Source of the DNA: Butyrivibrio sp.
GTDB taxonomy: Bacteria; Bacillota; Clostridia; Lachnospirales; Lachnospiraceae
NCBI GenBank assembly: GCA_017470505.1
Contig: JAFUYO010000010.1
Coordinates: 17,608-81,607 of the forward strand
DNA: 64,000 nt
Reading direction: 5' to 3'
The notes under the pieces: model-generated
Told to the model about the DNA's origin: nothing
What the model saw: the letters and a program-made list of their open reading frames with translations, nothing else
The model's database searches: none
Translations under genes and position numbers: made by a program
Shown here: in pieces, positions 54,919 to 63,875 of the stretch
How the letters are laid out: each line of letters opens with the position of its first letter
Numbering within the stretch: the first letter of the stretch is position 1

Positions 54919-56115
54919 TTACTGCCCTGTTTTTACCCGGATTTTTTCAATCACATCCGCTATGTTTACAGAGGGGAGACTGCCTTGTATCATATTCGGT
55001 TTTCCGCCTCCCCTTGCAGAATACTCATCCGAGAGTATTTGCTGGATGTTCCCTGCATCCCTGTTATCCCCTCCGGAAACTACCATGTATCTGTATCCCT
55101 TGTCATCGCTCCCTGAGAATACCCCGCAGTACCCGCCGTGTTTTTCAGAAAGCTTATTTACAATGCTCTTCATGATATTTCCGTCAAGTCCGTCCTCTTT
55201 TACAAGGAATACATCACTTAAGGTCTCATCTATATTTTCAAGCTCATAGTCTATGAGCTCCCTCCGGAGGGATGACAAATCGCCCCTAAGCGCAGCATTT
55301 TCGCCTATCAGTCTCTTTACCGACTCATAAATCTTATCCTGCCCTGTTGTCAGAAGCCCAATAAGGTTGCTAATTAGCTTCTGCTGAGAGTCAAGGTATT
55401 CAAGGGCCCTCTTTCCGCAGAGGATGCTGACTCTTACGCCTCCCTTGTTGGACGAAGTCTTAATGACCTTGAGAAGACCAATCTCGCCACTTCTTCTGAC
55501 GTGCGGAGCACAGCAGGCGCACACATCGTACCCCTCTATGGTGACAATCCTGATATCACCCGAGAGCTCTTTTTTGCTCCTGTAATCCATGTTTGCAAGC
55601 TCTTCATCCGATGGAAACCAGCACCTTACAGGGACATTCTCCCAGATGGCCCTGTTGACTATCAGCTCTATTTCTTTTATCTCACTTTCAGAAATCGGTC
55701 CCGAATAGTCCATGGTGACCTCGCTGTCACTTAGGTGAAATCCGACATTTTCATATCCAAGGCGCGACCTGACAATTCCCGAAAAGATATGCTCGCCTGT
55801 GTGCTGCTGCATATTTGAGAATCTGTGCTCAAAGTCTATCTCACCGTGCACAGTCTCTCCCGGTGTAAGTGCGCCGTCTGTCCTGTGAGTTATGATCCCG
55901 TCCTGTATGGATGTGTGGAGCACCCTGACCTTACTCTTGTCCCTGCGCTCAATGATCCCTGTGTCGCTGCTCTGCCCTCCCTGCTCAGGGAAAAAGGCTG
56001 TTCTTTCCAGGACGACATAAAATGAGCCATCCCCTCCCTCTTCGCAGGAGATGACCTCAGAATCAAAACAGGACATATACTGATCTTCATAATAAAGCTC
56101 TCTCGTCTTAACCAT
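54919..56115 (-). CDS. AlaX-type alanyl-tRNA editing protein with DHHA1 domain
   Basis: The 398-residue protein is the long type of free-standing editing protein that removes wrongly attached serine or glycine from alanine tRNA. The N-terminal barrel has RTAFFPEQGGQSSDTG. The zinc site is formed by MQQHTGEHIFSG and YDVCACCAPHVRRSG. A coiled-coil (about 255-300) and a C-terminal DHHA1 domain (YCGVFSGSDDKGYRYMVVSG, SARGGGKPNMIQGS) follow. It is monocistronic. Confidence 0.92.
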   Translation of the reverse strand: MVKTRELYYEDQYMSCFDSEVISCEEGGDGSFYVVLERTAFFPEQGGQSSDTGIIERRDKSKVRVLHTSIQDGIITHRTDGALTPGETVHGEIDFEHRFSNMQQHTGEHIFSGIVRSRLGYENVGFHLSDSEVTMDYSGPISESEIKEIELIVNRAIWENVPVRCWFPSDEELANMDYRSKKELSGDIRIVTIEGYDVCACCAPHVRRSGEIGLLKVIKTSSNKGGVRVSILCGKRALEYLDSQQKLISNLIGLLTTGQDKIYESVKRLIGENAALRGDLSSLRRELIDYELENIDETLSDVFLVKEDGLDGNIMKSIVNKLSEKHGGYCGVFSGSDDKGYRYMVVSGGDNRDAGNIQQILSDEYSARGGGKPNMIQGSLPSVNIADVIEKIRVKTGQ

Positions 56116-56160
56116 AGTAGAGATTATACCTCATAAATTAATGAAAAAAAAGAGACTGCA

Positions 56161-56679
56161 TTAAGCAGTCTCAAGTGGTAACTGTGACAATTCATCAAGA
56201 ACCCTTCTCTTGATCTCGTCCTTCTCGGATTTTAATGAAAAAGCGAGCTCAGTGTAGAGAAGCTTCTCGGCAATATTGAGGTACTTCTCGCTCATTGAAG
56301 CGAATTTCTTGCCCTCAGACTCCCTCACTGCCTTTATCTTGTGGAGTGACTTAACAAGGCTCATCATCTCATCTGCGATGTTGCGCTTAATAATATCCTT
56401 GATCTCCGGTTCAGCCTTCTTGCCGTCGGGAAGATGAAGTTCAGGAGAAACCTCAATATCCTCAATAAGCTCCTCGGCATCCTCAGCACTTAAGTAATCG
56501 CGCACCTTGTCTTCTGCGCCCTCAACAGGCACATAGAGAACACTTCCTGCATCTACCGCTGAGACCATCTGATAATACTCTTTCTCTTTTCCACGCTCAA
56601 GAAATGACGGAACAAGGACATCCTCAATCCTGCATAAGCCGTGGCTGCCGTAAATTACGCATTCTCCGATATTTAACAT
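56161..56679 (-). CDS. CarD-family transcriptional regulator
   Basis: The 172-residue protein has the CarD/TRCF RNA-polymerase-interaction domain at residues 1-60 (MLNIGECVIYGSHGLCRIED, YYQMVSAVDAGSVLYVPVEG) and a helical C-terminal domain (MMSLVKSLHKIKAVRESEGK, KYLNIAEKLLYTELAFSL). CarD proteins bind the polymerase beta subunit and tune rRNA and housekeeping promoters. A cre-like palindrome lies 38 bp upstream. A gaggac-type ribosome site precedes the ATG. Confidence 0.9.
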   Translation of the reverse strand: MLNIGECVIYGSHGLCRIEDVLVPSFLERGKEKEYYQMVSAVDAGSVLYVPVEGAEDKVRDYLSAEDAEELIEDIEVSPELHLPDGKKAEPEIKDIIKRNIADEMMSLVKSLHKIKAVRESEGKKFASMSEKYLNIAEKLLYTELAFSLKSEKDEIKRRVLDELSQLPLETA

Positions 56680-56716
56680 AAGTCCTCCTTTATAATCTGT
56701 AAAACAATACCTTCAA

Positions 56717-56734
56717 GCTGAAAGCGCTTTCAGC
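56717..56734. promoter_or_regulatory. Perfect 18-bp palindrome, cre-like (CcpA/LacI-type operator)
   Basis: The sequence gctgaaagcgctttcagc is a perfect palindrome. Its core tgaaagcgctttca agrees with the catabolite-responsive-element consensus TGWNANCGNTNWCA. It is centred about 46 bp upstream of the carD start codon, a position suited to repression. Confidence 0.72.
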
Positions 56735-56789
56735 AAAACCAATTATAGCACAATATTACATTTTCTGTAATAATTGATTTTATAAAATT

Positions 56790-57398
56790 TTAATATCTTT
56801 GCGCTAGCCATTCATCACTCGATAATGAAGTCACATGTTCCCGGACACTTATGCCAAGCTGGAGGATTTTCCTGCTCTCATTGGTGTGATGGTAGGTGAA
56901 TCCGCACTTTTCCATAACTCTTTTGGACCTGTCATTTCCCTCAAAATAGGCGCAGTATATCCTGTTAATAGAAAGAGCTGAAAAGGCATATCTGCAGATC
57001 TCCATCGCAGCTTCAGAGGCAATCCCCTGCCCCCAGAAGGGATATGCAACCCAGTAGCCAAGTTCGGCTTCGCCCTCCTTTAAGGGTCTGTCGCTGCTTC
57101 CATCCAGAGTCAGAGAGATACTGCCGACAGGCTCGCTCGCAGCATCCGTAAGATTTTTACCAGCCGAAGGCAAAAATCCGCGCCGGCTTATAGCGTCAAC
57201 CGGCGCCTTGAGACAGATGGCATAGCTCTCCCTTTTTGAAAATACAGTCCTTATGATCGCACGCGAGTAGTTCTCATCCCTGTGGGGAAGCCATCCGGCA
57301 GGCGGCCCCACCCTCTCATCCCGGGCATATTTAAAGAGGCTGGAAGCATCTTCGTCCCTCCAGCCCCTTAAAATCAGTCTGTCAGATTCAAGGACCAT
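56790..57398 (-). CDS. GNAT acetyltransferase, RimJ/RimL type
   Basis: The 202-residue protein starts MVLESDRLILRGWRDEDASS, the common opening of the RimJ-like branch. The acetyl-CoA site is AYPFWGQGIASEAAMEICRY and the end contains RSKRVMEKCGFTYHHTNE. An insert of about 25 residues near 75-100 is unusual. It starts 2 bp after the upstream small gene. The substrate may be a protein N-terminus or a small amine. Confidence 0.88.
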   Translation of the reverse strand: MVLESDRLILRGWRDEDASSLFKYARDERVGPPAGWLPHRDENYSRAIIRTVFSKRESYAICLKAPVDAISRRGFLPSAGKNLTDAASEPVGSISLTLDGSSDRPLKEGEAELGYWVAYPFWGQGIASEAAMEICRYAFSALSINRIYCAYFEGNDRSKRVMEKCGFTYHHTNESRKILQLGISVREHVTSLSSDEWLAQRY

Positions 57399-57400
57399 TT

Positions 57401-57844
57401 TTACCCCTTAAGACTTATATATTTGACTCCGGTCTTGTTCACAAACTGGTCAAGAGATTTCTTAAAGAGGACCTTGTACGCTTCCTCCTTGTGCATGGCG
57501 TCATGATTAAGGTAAAAAATAACCTGCCCGCTCTTGATGTCCCACTCTATGTCGTGCCTTGGATCGAGAGCGTCTATATCCTTGAAGGAAAGGCCGTATT
57601 TTTCCCTGCAGAACTGATCTCTGTTATCGAGGTCCATCGAGAGCTCTATTATCTGCCCCTTGAATTTTATCATCGCATCCAGCTGCTCTAACATGATCTG
57701 CTGTACAATATTAAAAGAATTGATCTCATATCCCACCAGCCTCATATCGGAAATGATCCTGTCAAAATCCGCATAGGTCCGGGCAAAAGGATCGACCTTC
57801 TTGTCAGTGTAGCAAAATACTGCCTCATAAAGAGATTCGTTCAT
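57401..57844 (-). CDS. Conserved small protein, function unknown
   Basis: The 147-residue protein has no membrane segment. It begins MNESLYEAVFCYTDKKVDPF and includes FARTYADFDRIISDMRLVGY, GLSFKDIDALDPRHDIEWDI and GQVIFYLNHDAMHKEEAYKV. I recall related clostridial proteins (possibly DUF6145) but cannot confirm the family. A ggagaa ribosome site is present. It is followed after 2 bp by the GNAT gene, so the two are probably expressed together. Confidence 0.65.
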   Translation of the reverse strand: MNESLYEAVFCYTDKKVDPFARTYADFDRIISDMRLVGYEINSFNIVQQIMLEQLDAMIKFKGQIIELSMDLDNRDQFCREKYGLSFKDIDALDPRHDIEWDIKSGQVIFYLNHDAMHKEEAYKVLFKKSLDQFVNKTGVKYISLKG

Positions 57845-57941
57845 TTATAATTCTCCTTTCCGGTACTTATCCGGGAAATAAAATCCCTATAAGTATTCTA
57901 CACCATTTTTGGTGCCTGCGGAAAATATATTGTTTCAATTA

Positions 57942-60401
57942 TTACATTTCCTTAGCTCTGACAAGGGCTACATAGAAGCTTGTAATAGGAAGAAAGCTCT
58001 GGGCGAAGTTCTTGGGGGCTCCGCTTCCTGAAATGACTGTATCCTCAACAATTCTCTTTCCGCCGATTGACAAAGAAGAGCCTGCCACCGCCCTCTTAAA
58101 GGTCTTTTTACCGTATTCAAGGTACTTTTTGTTCCCGGTAAGCTCATAACCGATAGCCATCGACTCGAGGAGCAGCGTATTTGTGCCGTTCCTGTTAAGA
58201 GACGGAAGCTCCTTGTAGACGAAAAGGTGCTGCGGCGTCATGAAGTTCTCGGTAAGGTCATCTATTGCGTCCAGCATCAGCTTTTTCAGCTCATCTGAGG
58301 GAAATACCCTGTAATAGCGCATAAGGGAGCCGACAGCGACAGAAATCATAAAGCCGACTCTGATCGTGGTGTTGTCAGTGTACGGTGCAAGCCAGTTGCC
58401 GTACCTGTCATTCCAGAGCCCAAACTGCGAGACTATCCACTCGCATCTCTTAAGCCACTTGTCATCGTGCGTCTCAATGTAAAGAGCTGTCAATGTCCTC
58501 AGAGCCCACCCGGTCTCCCTTGCGCTCGCCTCACCCGGGACCTGGTACATCGGAGTCTCCAAAAGGCGCAACACATTCTCTCCGATGCCGATCGCCGTGT
58601 TGTAGGCTCTTTCATCAGCCGTGAAATGGTACATGTCCAGAAGTCCCTCAACCCACTCGTGGCTGCAGACCATCTCTCCCCTGCATCCGTCACCGTCTTC
58701 GGAGCCTCCGGTGTGGCGCCTCGTGTGTTCCCACTGCCCGCCGATCCTGAGAGGATCATCGCTGTAGTGGCACACGTCGACATCCATCCAGTGAGAAGCC
58801 GCTGTATTTGCATAGTCCAGAAAGCGCCTTACGCCGCTCCTTGCATACATCATGTACATGGCGTGGGGAAAATCGTACTCGTTGTTGGTCCAGACGAGAT
58901 TTCCGCCGCCGCGTCCCTGGGCCGTGTATCCGGGATCCGGTCCGTCTCCGAAATTCAGCATACCATAACACCTGGCATGGCCGTCAGCCTTCTCAATGAG
59001 TGCTATCTCCACATCATCGTTCTGCTCGTCCATAGGCAGGAACACATCAGGCATAACACCCGCTTTGGCAAATTCCATAGGATCGATATACGGTTTATCG
59101 GGCATCTGATAGATAAGGCTCCTGTTGTCAAGCTCATATATCGGTTCATCAGATCTGTGGAAGTGAAGCAGGAACCTCTGTTCCCTCGCCATTCCCGACG
59201 TAAACACAACGCTCTGCGCCTTTGTTTTTTCTGCATTTATGCTCTGATCCGGCAAAAGATATATGACAAGCCCGTCTTTGTCGCTCCTTACTGCCTTGGG
59301 GAAATTCTGGAACGCCTGAAAAACAGTCGCACATACACCGGTTCCCTCTCTGTGGTCAGATAAATCTGCAAAAAAAGTCCCGTAGAGGACCTCCGCAAAG
59401 TGCTCGTTTGCCTCCTTTTCAAGCATTTCAGCTATTATTGTATTCTCTACTCTATCGCCAACCTGGCTTATCTTAAACTCAGTCTTGTAGTTTGATCTTC
59501 CAACAATGCTGCGGACGCTGTCTTTACGAGCGTCTGAGTCTATCTCGGGTAGATTCCTGATGCCGGTGGTCGTTATGATGTCTCCGCTCTTATCCGTCCC
59601 CTTTGTGTCGCCGCAGCCGGTCGAGTCTATTGCTGCAGCCTTGTAAATCGGGCTGTCAAAAGACAGATCTGAGTCCTCTTCAGTCTTGATGGCAAATATA
59701 ATATCATCCGGTCTGATATCTCCCTTTGTGCAGTTTATAAACCTGAATCCCACATCGATCCAGGGCTTTCCCGCAGTGACAGACAGTCTTATCTCGAACT
59801 TCAGTCCCTCTCCGGAAAGACTGCTTTTCTCCTGCAAGAAGCGGCCGCATCCTTCAATAACACTCAGTATGTCTCCCTTTTTGACCACCTTCCAGGAATC
59901 GAAAACGCTTGTCAGCCTCTCACCTTCAAGTGTCACGAAGGGGCCAACAAATCTCTCCTTTGAAAAGCTGTGACCCGCATATTCAAACTCATCAAAGATA
60001 CTGTCTGAGTTTTCCTTAAGTGTAAACTTCAGGATACCGTTTTCGGCGCTGACACTTCCTGTATCCTCTATTACGGACACGCTCTCAAAGAGCCCTGAAG
60101 TATCAGAACTGTCTGCGCTCTGAATAAGGCCGTAGTTGTCAGCTCCCTGATATGTCAGCTCAAGCTCTTTTGCCATATTGCCAGGAAGGTCCGCAAGGAA
60201 ATGAACGAACGCATATCTGACAGAGCCATCCTCCCAGGTCCCTGTAACCTCACTCTGAACGGGAAGCGCCCTCTTACCATCGAGTACAGACACCGTCCCA
60301 ATTTTATCTGCGCTCAGCGCGCCCTTTTTAAACGGAATACAGATTCCGCAGAGCTCCTTTTTTCTGTCGTCCTTGTACAGTTTGTCAAAATGTATCTTCA
60401 T
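57942..60401 (-). CDS. PcRGLX/YetA-like protein (possible polysaccharide lyase)
   Basis: The start at MKIHFDKLYK gives 819 residues. The N-terminal domain reads CGICIPFKKGALSADKIGTV and TWEDGSVRYAFVHFLADLPG, the RIFT-barrel opening of PcRGLX/YetA-like proteins. A central beta domain and a C-terminal (alpha/alpha)6-type barrel follow (GCRGEMVCSHEWVEGLLDMY, SARETGWALRTLTALYIETH, RYGNWLAPYTDNTTIRVGFM). PcRGLX is an exo-rhamnogalacturonan lyase, so pectin breakdown is plausible. No signal peptide is visible, so it would act on imported fragments inside the cell. It lies downstream of a GH13 gene. Confidence 0.68.
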   Translation of the reverse strand: MKIHFDKLYKDDRKKELCGICIPFKKGALSADKIGTVSVLDGKRALPVQSEVTGTWEDGSVRYAFVHFLADLPGNMAKELELTYQGADNYGLIQSADSSDTSGLFESVSVIEDTGSVSAENGILKFTLKENSDSIFDEFEYAGHSFSKERFVGPFVTLEGERLTSVFDSWKVVKKGDILSVIEGCGRFLQEKSSLSGEGLKFEIRLSVTAGKPWIDVGFRFINCTKGDIRPDDIIFAIKTEEDSDLSFDSPIYKAAAIDSTGCGDTKGTDKSGDIITTTGIRNLPEIDSDARKDSVRSIVGRSNYKTEFKISQVGDRVENTIIAEMLEKEANEHFAEVLYGTFFADLSDHREGTGVCATVFQAFQNFPKAVRSDKDGLVIYLLPDQSINAEKTKAQSVVFTSGMAREQRFLLHFHRSDEPIYELDNRSLIYQMPDKPYIDPMEFAKAGVMPDVFLPMDEQNDDVEIALIEKADGHARCYGMLNFGDGPDPGYTAQGRGGGNLVWTNNEYDFPHAMYMMYARSGVRRFLDYANTAASHWMDVDVCHYSDDPLRIGGQWEHTRRHTGGSEDGDGCRGEMVCSHEWVEGLLDMYHFTADERAYNTAIGIGENVLRLLETPMYQVPGEASARETGWALRTLTALYIETHDDKWLKRCEWIVSQFGLWNDRYGNWLAPYTDNTTIRVGFMISVAVGSLMRYYRVFPSDELKKLMLDAIDDLTENFMTPQHLFVYKELPSLNRNGTNTLLLESMAIGYELTGNKKYLEYGKKTFKRAVAGSSLSIGGKRIVEDTVISGSGAPKNFAQSFLPITSFYVALVRAKEM

Positions 60402-60517
60402 CCCGTGCGCCTCCATAACTGCAAAATTGTCACTTATAGATATTGTAATACGTACAGCCGGAATAAAAACATCGAAAATTGTGATGTTTACAGACAGAAT
60501 ACTTATCTCTTGCCCTG

Positions 60518-61822
60518 TCAGATCTGCAGAAGGTATGAGGTATAGCCCGGAACCTCCAGTCCTCCTCCGAAGTCGACTTCCTTACCTGTTATGAGGTCTG
60601 TAGCCCTGCCTGCCCTCGCGTCAAAGTGGCAGCGGTACGGTGCCTCATCGGCGTTTATCACAACCAAAACCCTGTCGCCGTCGGTCTCCCTCTCGAAGAT
60701 GCACTGGCGATTAGTAAGTAGAAGCGACTTAAAGGCGCCGTAGTTAAGGGCCTTTGACCCCTTCTGCCCCTTGCAGAGGGCCGCTATGTGATCTGTCAGT
60801 TCGTTCCACTGCGGCTTTTCAAAGCAGGGGCGAAGTGCCGGATCTCCCTGGGATTTATCTGCCTTCTCTCCCCACTCACTTCCGTAGTATATTGTGGGGA
60901 TACCGGGCATTCCAAACATCATGGTGTAGATGAGCTTCAGGTGCTCAGGATTTGAGAGGATGCTCGCGATCCTCGTCACATCGTGGTTGTCAACAAAGGA
61001 TAACAGGTGCTTTCCCTTGTACAGCGTCCAGTTCTCGGGTCCGAACTGCCTCATCAGAGAGTGAACGATCTCGAACAGGTTCATGCTGTTGAGCGCTGAG
61101 AACATTCCCTTGTAACACTCGTAGTTGGTCGCGCTGTGGCAGAGGTCGTCGCCCATGATACGGTTGTAGTCTCCGCCTATCATCTCACCCATCAGGAAGA
61201 ACTCGTCCTTCCACCCTGCCGACTCGCGGCGAAGGCGCCTTATGAAGTCAGGGTCTACGCAGTAGGCTACATCGAGCCTTAGTCCGTCAATTCCAAACTC
61301 GTCAATCCAGAACTTGACGCTCTCCATCAGATAGTCTGAAACCCGGGGATTCTTAAGATTGAACTTCACCAGGTCATAGTTGCCTTCCCAGCCCTCGTAC
61401 CAGAGCCCGTCATTGTAATTCGAATTGCCGTCAAAGCTTATATTGAACCAGTCCTTGTATGGGGAATCCCATCTCTTTTCCAAAACGTCCTTAAATCCAA
61501 AAAAGCCCCTTCCTGCGTGGTTGAACACTCCGTCAAGGACCACCTTTATCCCCTCCTTGTGGAGCGCATCACAAACCTTCTTGAAATCGTCGTTCGTTCC
61601 AAGGCGCACGTCAATCTTCCTGTAGTCCCTTGCGTTGTATCCGTGGGTATCCGACTCAAACACAGGGTTAAAGAGTATCGCTCCCACTCCCAGCTTTTTG
61701 AAGTGCGGTATCCAGTCGATGACCTTTAGTATCCTGTGCTCAAGCTGTCCGTCATTCTCATAGGGAGCTCCGCAGAACCCCAGTGTATAGATCTGATAAA
61801 AAGATGTTTCATATGCCCACAT
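60518..61822 (-). CDS. GH13 alpha-amylase-family enzyme, cytoplasmic
   Basis: The 434-residue protein has the full GH13 barrel: GAILFNPVFESDTHGYNARD, VVLDGVFNHAGRGFF, the nucleophile Asp184 in DGLRLDVAYCVD, the acid/base Glu213 in FLMGEMIGGD and Asp281 in LLSFVDNHDVTR. A short C-terminal beta domain ends the protein. The lack of a signal peptide points to breakdown of maltodextrins or similar oligosaccharides inside the cell (neopullulanase/maltogenic type). The PcRGLX-like gene follows after 116 bp. Confidence 0.92.
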   Translation of the reverse strand: MWAYETSFYQIYTLGFCGAPYENDGQLEHRILKVIDWIPHFKKLGVGAILFNPVFESDTHGYNARDYRKIDVRLGTNDDFKKVCDALHKEGIKVVLDGVFNHAGRGFFGFKDVLEKRWDSPYKDWFNISFDGNSNYNDGLWYEGWEGNYDLVKFNLKNPRVSDYLMESVKFWIDEFGIDGLRLDVAYCVDPDFIRRLRRESAGWKDEFFLMGEMIGGDYNRIMGDDLCHSATNYECYKGMFSALNSMNLFEIVHSLMRQFGPENWTLYKGKHLLSFVDNHDVTRIASILSNPEHLKLIYTMMFGMPGIPTIYYGSEWGEKADKSQGDPALRPCFEKPQWNELTDHIAALCKGQKGSKALNYGAFKSLLLTNRQCIFERETDGDRVLVVINADEAPYRCHFDARAGRATDLITGKEVDFGGGLEVPGYTSYLLQI

Positions 61823-61863
61823 GTTATGTGTCCTCCTGTCTGCGCGACGTTTAGCCGCAGTAT

Positions 61864-62208
61864 AGTTCTATTTTAAATTGTTCCGCCCCGGTTCTTCAAG
61901 ATACTGAATTACATTTTTATAGTCAATTCCATCAACTGTTGTATGGGTCATATGCAAGAGGTGAACAGACTCCGGACTCAGATATTGACATTGCAGTGCT
62001 CTTAAGAAAAGACAACTCAGAAGAAATGCATGACAAAATGGTGAATGTGGTAGTGGATTATGAGCTCGACCTGGGTAAAACACTATCAATACCTATTGAG
62101 TTCGAGCACTATAACGAGTGGAAGGATACTCTCCCATTTTACAGGAATGTGGAAAAAGAAGGTATTATATTATGGACGAACACAAGCGTGACCGAAATGA
62201 AAACATAA
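61864..62208 (+). pseudogene. Truncated MNT-type nucleotidyltransferase (TA antitoxin-like)
   Basis: The recognisable part runs from LLYGSYARGEQTPDSDIDIA to the stop and includes the GSxARGxxxxDSDID catalytic motif, followed by GKTLSIPIEFEHYNEWKD. The normal roughly 25 N-terminal residues ahead of LFGSYARG are replaced by unrelated sequence and no ATG is in frame, only a TTG at 61939. A second frame starting at 62172 (MDEHKRDRNEN) could be the stub of a HEPN partner, cut off soon after. I read this as the remains of an MNT/HEPN toxin-antitoxin pair. Confidence 0.6.
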
Positions 62209-62423
62209 GCTCCTCCTCTCTTGCTGTTATTCTCTGCCGCCGGATAGCTTTCAATTACTTCCCTCGGCACTATTGGCTCATCAAGCTCCCATTCCGTCCC
62301 CACAAGCTGGACATCCATGCCGAGGATAAATTGGTAAATCTGTGTCCCGACCGCAAAGAACAGGAAGGCGGCTATAAGACTCCCCATTACAAGGGCGATG
62401 CCTTTTAGGATTTTCTTGAACAT
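62139..62423 (-). CDS. Small membrane protein, possibly truncated
   Basis: The 94-residue frame starts MFKKILKGIALVMGSLIAAF, with one membrane helix, and ends in a region that overlaps the 3' end of the nucleotidyltransferase relic on the other strand by 70 bp. The last 25 residues (AYVFISVTLVFVHNIIPSF) may be read-through into foreign sequence after a deletion. An aagg ribosome site is present. No family recognised. Confidence 0.4.
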   Translation of the reverse strand: MFKKILKGIALVMGSLIAAFLFFAVGTQIYQFILGMDVQLVGTEWELDEPIVPREVIESYPAAENNSKRGGAYVFISVTLVFVHNIIPSFSTFL

Positions 62424-62526
62424 CTTGTTATCCCTTCATCACTCAACTGCCCCCTCATCTTACCACACCAGTGCGACGAAATCAGTATAAGGTTTTTGTC
62501 TCCCACATGTTCCTTAGCAAGAGAAA

Positions 62527-62796
62527 TCACTCTGGCTTCTTCAGCCCATGTTCCTGCGTGTACTTCTCCACGACCTCCTTAGCACTCTTTTCAATGGCAT
62601 CCACCATATAGGCGTTGAAGCGAAGCGAGAACAGTTCCTCCTCGGATACGTCCAGCAGTTTCCCTGCCTCAGCTTCCGATATCTTAAGCTTCTCCATCAG
62701 CAGCTTAATATGCTCGTAGAGCTGTTTTTGAAGTTCTATCGCTGTTATATTATCCGCTTCCTCGCGGGTGATCATGTCTTTATTCTCTGTTTCCAT
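62527..62796 (-). CDS. Small soluble protein, function unknown
   Basis: The 89-residue protein is acidic and helical: EEADNITAIELQKQLYEHIK and MEKLKISEAEAGKLLDVSEE. The second segment has the rhythm of a short helix-turn-helix (SEAEAGKLLDVSEEELFSLR), as in small antitoxin-like regulators, but the match is weak. A ggagg site precedes the ATG. The sequence upstream carries a similar C-terminal fragment, so local duplication is possible. Confidence 0.55.
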   Translation of the reverse strand: METENKDMITREEADNITAIELQKQLYEHIKLLMEKLKISEAEAGKLLDVSEEELFSLRFNAYMVDAIEKSAKEVVEKYTQEHGLKKPE

Positions 62797-62806
62797 TTCT
62801 TCCTCC

Positions 62807-62890
62807 CTACTTCGACTCTTCGTGGGTGATCATATCGTCCATCTTATCCTCTTCCGCAGCACTTCTTAAGCGAATGCCTCCATCATGTGA
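62807..62890 (-). pseudogene. C-terminal fragment of a lost small gene
   Basis: Just upstream of the previous gene the minus strand reads RLRSAAEEDKMDDMITHEES followed by Lys and a stop. KMDDMITHEES resembles KDMITREEA at the start of the next protein, suggesting duplication or rearrangement. No start codon or full gene is seen in the 220 bp above it. Confidence 0.35.
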
Positions 62891-63029
62891 TATTCATTGA
62901 TTTCGAATGGTGTTAGTATGAAAATGGGTCGGTGATTATTCGGAACACCCATTCATCAATAGCCGAAACTGAGAAAAATCGTGATAACGACCCTTTTTAC
63001 GACTAACACTACTGGAAGTTGTCGATATC

Positions 63030-63836
63030 TTAGAGTTCCTGTAATTGCTTAATCTTTTTCGGCCTGAGCAGGAACAGGGATATGGCTGATATGAGACATA
63101 AAGTAAAAAGCATCTGCAAAGGTCCATATTTGCTCGCTGTCGCTGATGAGGCAGAAGCTATTGCCTGTCCTGCATTGCCTCCGCTTAATCTGCCTGTCGC
63201 AATGAAAGTAAAGGTGTCATCGATTGCGTGCAGGAGTACGACAATCCACAAATTCCTGCCGGTTCTGAAATAGATAGTGGCAAACAAAATCCCAAAGCAA
63301 AATGTATAAAAGACCTGCAAGGCGGCTGCACTCAGGCTGACTTCCGGCCTCAGAGCGTTGACAAAATGCATGGCGCCAAAGCAGAACGCACCACATATCA
63401 CGCCCAGAAATACATGCAGGGTGCTGTCCTCCCCAAAAATACGATGAAAAGCATTCTGGATAAGGCCACGGAAAAGAGATTCTTCACAGAATCCAATCAG
63501 GAACATTTGCGCAAGGAATAACAGGAGTTCAAAGCCTGTGACGGAAATATTCGGTATCATATCGGAAGCCTGAAGCACATTTATAAAAATCACAAACAGC
63601 AGGGGCAATACGGCTGGCCATCCGACTTTCAGCTTGCGTAAATCCGAACGGTAAATCCAAGTCTTTTTCAGCACCAGAACGCACGAAAAAACCATAATCG
63701 CAAATATTGCCTGCCGCAGGAAATCCGCCAGAAAACCATTGGCCATCGAATTAAAAAGGGGAGAACACAACTTGTAAACTCCGGTTGAAACAAGTGCTGC
63801 CGCTAATGATAATGCCAAATCCTTATACTTTCTCAT
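63030..63836 (-). CDS. CPBP-family intramembrane metalloprotease
   Basis: The start at MRKYKDLALS gives 268 residues with about eight membrane helices. The Abi/CPBP motifs are complete: GFCEESLFRGLIQ (EExxxR), GAFCFGAMHFVN (FxxxH) and VLLHAIDDTF (HxxxD). Family members act as CAAX-type or bacteriocin-immunity proteases. The C-terminus ends in a basic tail (RPKKIKQLQEL). It lies in the eroded accessory tail of the window, with no clear partner. Confidence 0.88.
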   Translation of the reverse strand: MRKYKDLALSLAAALVSTGVYKLCSPLFNSMANGFLADFLRQAIFAIMVFSCVLVLKKTWIYRSDLRKLKVGWPAVLPLLFVIFINVLQASDMIPNISVTGFELLLFLAQMFLIGFCEESLFRGLIQNAFHRIFGEDSTLHVFLGVICGAFCFGAMHFVNALRPEVSLSAAALQVFYTFCFGILFATIYFRTGRNLWIVVLLHAIDDTFTFIATGRLSGGNAGQAIASASSATASKYGPLQMLFTLCLISAISLFLLRPKKIKQLQEL

Positions 63837-63875
63837 AAACATATCCTTTCTGCATAGTATACAAATGCCGATTTA

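Noticed and set aside
58467-59363. Plus-strand 298-codon ORF within the PcRGLX-like gene
   Set aside because: It is antisense to a well-supported gene, with no recognisable motif or ribosome site.
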